Shown piece after piece: positions 62,719-64,000 of a stretch of DNA of 64,000 nucleotides. The number at the start of each line of letters is the position of its first letter. Position 1 is the first letter of the stretch. Source of the DNA: Roseiarcus sp963832305 (GTDB taxonomy: Bacteria > Pseudomonadota > Alphaproteobacteria > Rhizobiales > Beijerinckiaceae). Under the pieces are notes generated by a model. That model was not told where the DNA came from. It saw only the letters and a program-made list of their open reading frames with translations, and did no database searches. A program made the position numbers and the translations under genes. The stretch covers positions 1 to 64,000 of the forward strand of contig CAWHTU010000003.1 in NCBI GenBank assembly GCA_963832305.1, read 5' to 3'.

Positions 62719-63702
62719 ATGGCCCCGCCGCGCCCGTATTGGAAGGGCTACCTCAAGCTTTCCCTCGTCTCTTGTCCGATCGCGCTCTACACCGCGACAT
62801 CGTCGGGCGAGCGCGTCGCCTTCCGCCAGATCAACAAGAAGACCGGCAACCGCCTCCGCCAGCAGCTGATCGATGAAGAGAGCGGCGATCCGATCGATCC
62901 GGACGACAAGGGACGCGGCTACGAGGTCGACAAGGGCGTCTATATCAGGGTCGAGGACGAGGAGATCGACGCGATCGCGATCGAAAGCAGCCATACGATC
63001 GACATCGACTCGTTCGTCCCCAAGTCGGAGATCGACGAGCGCTACGTGGACAGCCCGTATTACCTGGTCCCGGAGAACAAGGTCGCCCTCGAGGCGTTCG
63101 CGGTCATCCGCGACGCCATGCAGGACAAGGGCATGGTCGCATTGGGCCGGGTGGTCCTTTCGAAGCGCGAGCGGGTCATCATGCTCCAGCCAAGGGGCAA
63201 GGGGCTGCTCGGGACGACGCTCCGATACCCCTATGAGGTTCGCGACGAAGAGATCTATTTCGGCGACATCGCTGACGTTAAGATTCCAAAAGACATGCTC
63301 GCTCTTGCCGAGCATATCCTCGAGACCAAGGCCGCCAAATTCGACGCCACGAAGTTCCACGACCGCTATGAAGAGGCGATCGTCGCCATGCTCAACGAGA
63401 AGAAGGCCGGCATGCCGGTTTCGAAGCAGCGCGAGCTGCCGAGGATCGTCGCCGGCACCGATCTCATGGCGGCGCTTCGGCAGAGTATCGAAAGGGCCAA
63501 GGAATCTCAACCGAAGCCGGCGGCGGCGGCCAAGCCTGCGCCGGCGCCAGCGAAGCCTGCCGCCGTCTCCAAGGGCAAGAAGGCGGCGAACCGCAACCTG
63601 GATCAGCGCGAGATGCTTCTGCCGATCGCCGGCGGCTCGCCAGCCAAGGCTGTTGAGGAAAAACAGCCGGCGAAGCCTGGCGCTCGGAAAAAGGCGGGAT
63701 AG
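62719..63702 (+). CDS. ku: Non-homologous end-joining protein Ku
   Basis: It binds DNA double-strand ends as a homodimer and recruits LigD. The 327-residue protein has the bacterial Ku core (~1-255: YWKGYLKLSLVSCPIALYTA, YVDSPYYLVPENKVALEAFA, MVALGRVVLSKRERVIMLQP) and an Ala/Pro/Lys-rich C-terminal extension (~262-327), the LigD-interaction and DNA-binding tail found in many rhizobial Ku paralogues. No ligD gene is in the window. Start ATG 62719 has TAGGAG upstream. Confidence 0.95.
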   Translation: MAPPRPYWKGYLKLSLVSCPIALYTATSSGERVAFRQINKKTGNRLRQQLIDEESGDPIDPDDKGRGYEVDKGVYIRVEDEEIDAIAIESSHTIDIDSFVPKSEIDERYVDSPYYLVPENKVALEAFAVIRDAMQDKGMVALGRVVLSKRERVIMLQPRGKGLLGTTLRYPYEVRDEEIYFGDIADVKIPKDMLALAEHILETKAAKFDATKFHDRYEEAIVAMLNEKKAGMPVSKQRELPRIVAGTDLMAALRQSIERAKESQPKPAAAAKPAPAPAKPAAVSKGKKAANRNLDQREMLLPIAGGSPAKAVEEKQPAKPGARKKAG

Positions 63703-63886
63703 AGCGTACCGCAAACGCGTGGATTCAATGGCGGCCGACAGTTTCCTGATCCACGCCGCAGGCTGTCTGCTCGCTGCCATGCCCGCGAACGGGGCGCCAG
63801 GCGAGGCTCTAAGCGACTTTAAATTCGCGCTTGGGCGGGAATGACAAAACCCAGGCTTGCTTCCGACACCAGCGCGCTCTTGAAGG

Positions 63887-64000
63887 TTATTCGTCGTCCC
63901 GGTCGGGAACGTCGAGATGGCCGTCGGCGGCGCGCTGTTCCCAACCCGGATTTCCCAGCGCCGAGTCGACCGGCATATCGTTGCGGCGCTTCGCCTCGTC
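63887..64000 (-). CDS. C-terminal end of an unidentified gene (N-terminus beyond the window)
   Basis: Reading in from the right edge on the minus strand, 37 codons (ending ...LGNPGWEQRAADGHLDVPDR then DDE) run to a TAA at 63887. The composition and codon use look coding, and the reading frame is the only open one of its strand with a natural stop. I do not recognise the family. Between it and ku (63703-63886) I see no gene, only a remnant of a REP-like end (GGGCGGGAATGACA). Confidence 0.45.
   Translation of the reverse strand, partial: DEAKRRNDMPVDSALGNPGWEQRAADGHLDVPDRDDE

Overview
The window is GC-rich, densely coded chromosomal DNA from what looks like an alphaproteobacterium of the order Hyphomicrobiales (Rhizobiales). 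The pointers are a TIGR02300-type protein divergent from aroA, an F1-only ATP synthase operon (atpHAGDC, with the Fo genes elsewhere), rhizobial BiuH/AtzF-type genes, and REP-like palindromes of rhizobial style. A Beijerinckiaceae-like host is a guess; genus cannot be fixed from the sequence. No phage, plasmid, transposase, integrase, rRNA or CRISPR array was seen; one tRNA (Gln, TTG) was found.

Layout. 1-2.9 kb: TIGR02300 protein, aroA (frameshifted) and a 0.7 kb block of tandem MITE-like repeats. 2.9-10 kb: a double DUF1254/DUF1214 exported protein, a disrupted Gfo/Idh/MocA dehydrogenase divergent from an RpiR regulator, an MFS exporter and an aldo/keto reductase. 10-17.7 kb: FadD, an EpsI exosortase-associated protein, an ALDH7-type dehydrogenase, a phytoene-desaturase-like flavoprotein and two divergent PEP-CTERM proteins (one frameshifted just before its sorting signal). 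18-24.6 kb: a small membrane protein, an Asp-box (sialidase-fold) protein whose C-terminal domain recurs as a separate small gene, an HTH protein, lepA and a DUF2278 protein. 24.8-31.4 kb: atpHAGDC (atpD frameshifted), an MmcQ/YjbR protein, a threonine-dehydratase-like gene (frameshifted) and tRNA-Gln. 31.5-38.9 kb: an L-arabinose locus with a sugar ABC transporter and araBAD.

39.4-57.7 kb is the most unusual part: a nitrogen-scavenging region. It encodes a 2-oxoglutarate/Fe(II) oxygenase, an ATZ/TRZ-type amidohydrolase, AtzE and AtzG, a complete BMP-type (nucleoside-like) ABC transporter, a BiuH-type biuret hydrolase and the allophanate hydrolase AtzF. After a vapBC pair come a creatininase-family enzyme, a RidA protein, an NMT1-type binding protein, a cytosine-deaminase-like amidohydrolase, a GlcD-type FAD oxidase and a quinone reductase. 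BiuH and AtzF give biuret -> allophanate -> ammonia + CO2; the other enzymes suggest that an N-heterocycle is imported and opened to feed that route, although no cyanuric acid hydrolase or AtzH was seen. 57.8-64 kb: a LysR regulator, Sua5/TsaC, an acyl-CoA dehydrogenase with an enoyl-CoA hydratase, Ku, and the tail of an unknown gene.

Six genes, among them the normally essential aroA and atpD, are each broken by what looks like a single-base indel. This pattern fits sequencing or assembly indels better than true gene decay, and each such gene is annotated as one locus.
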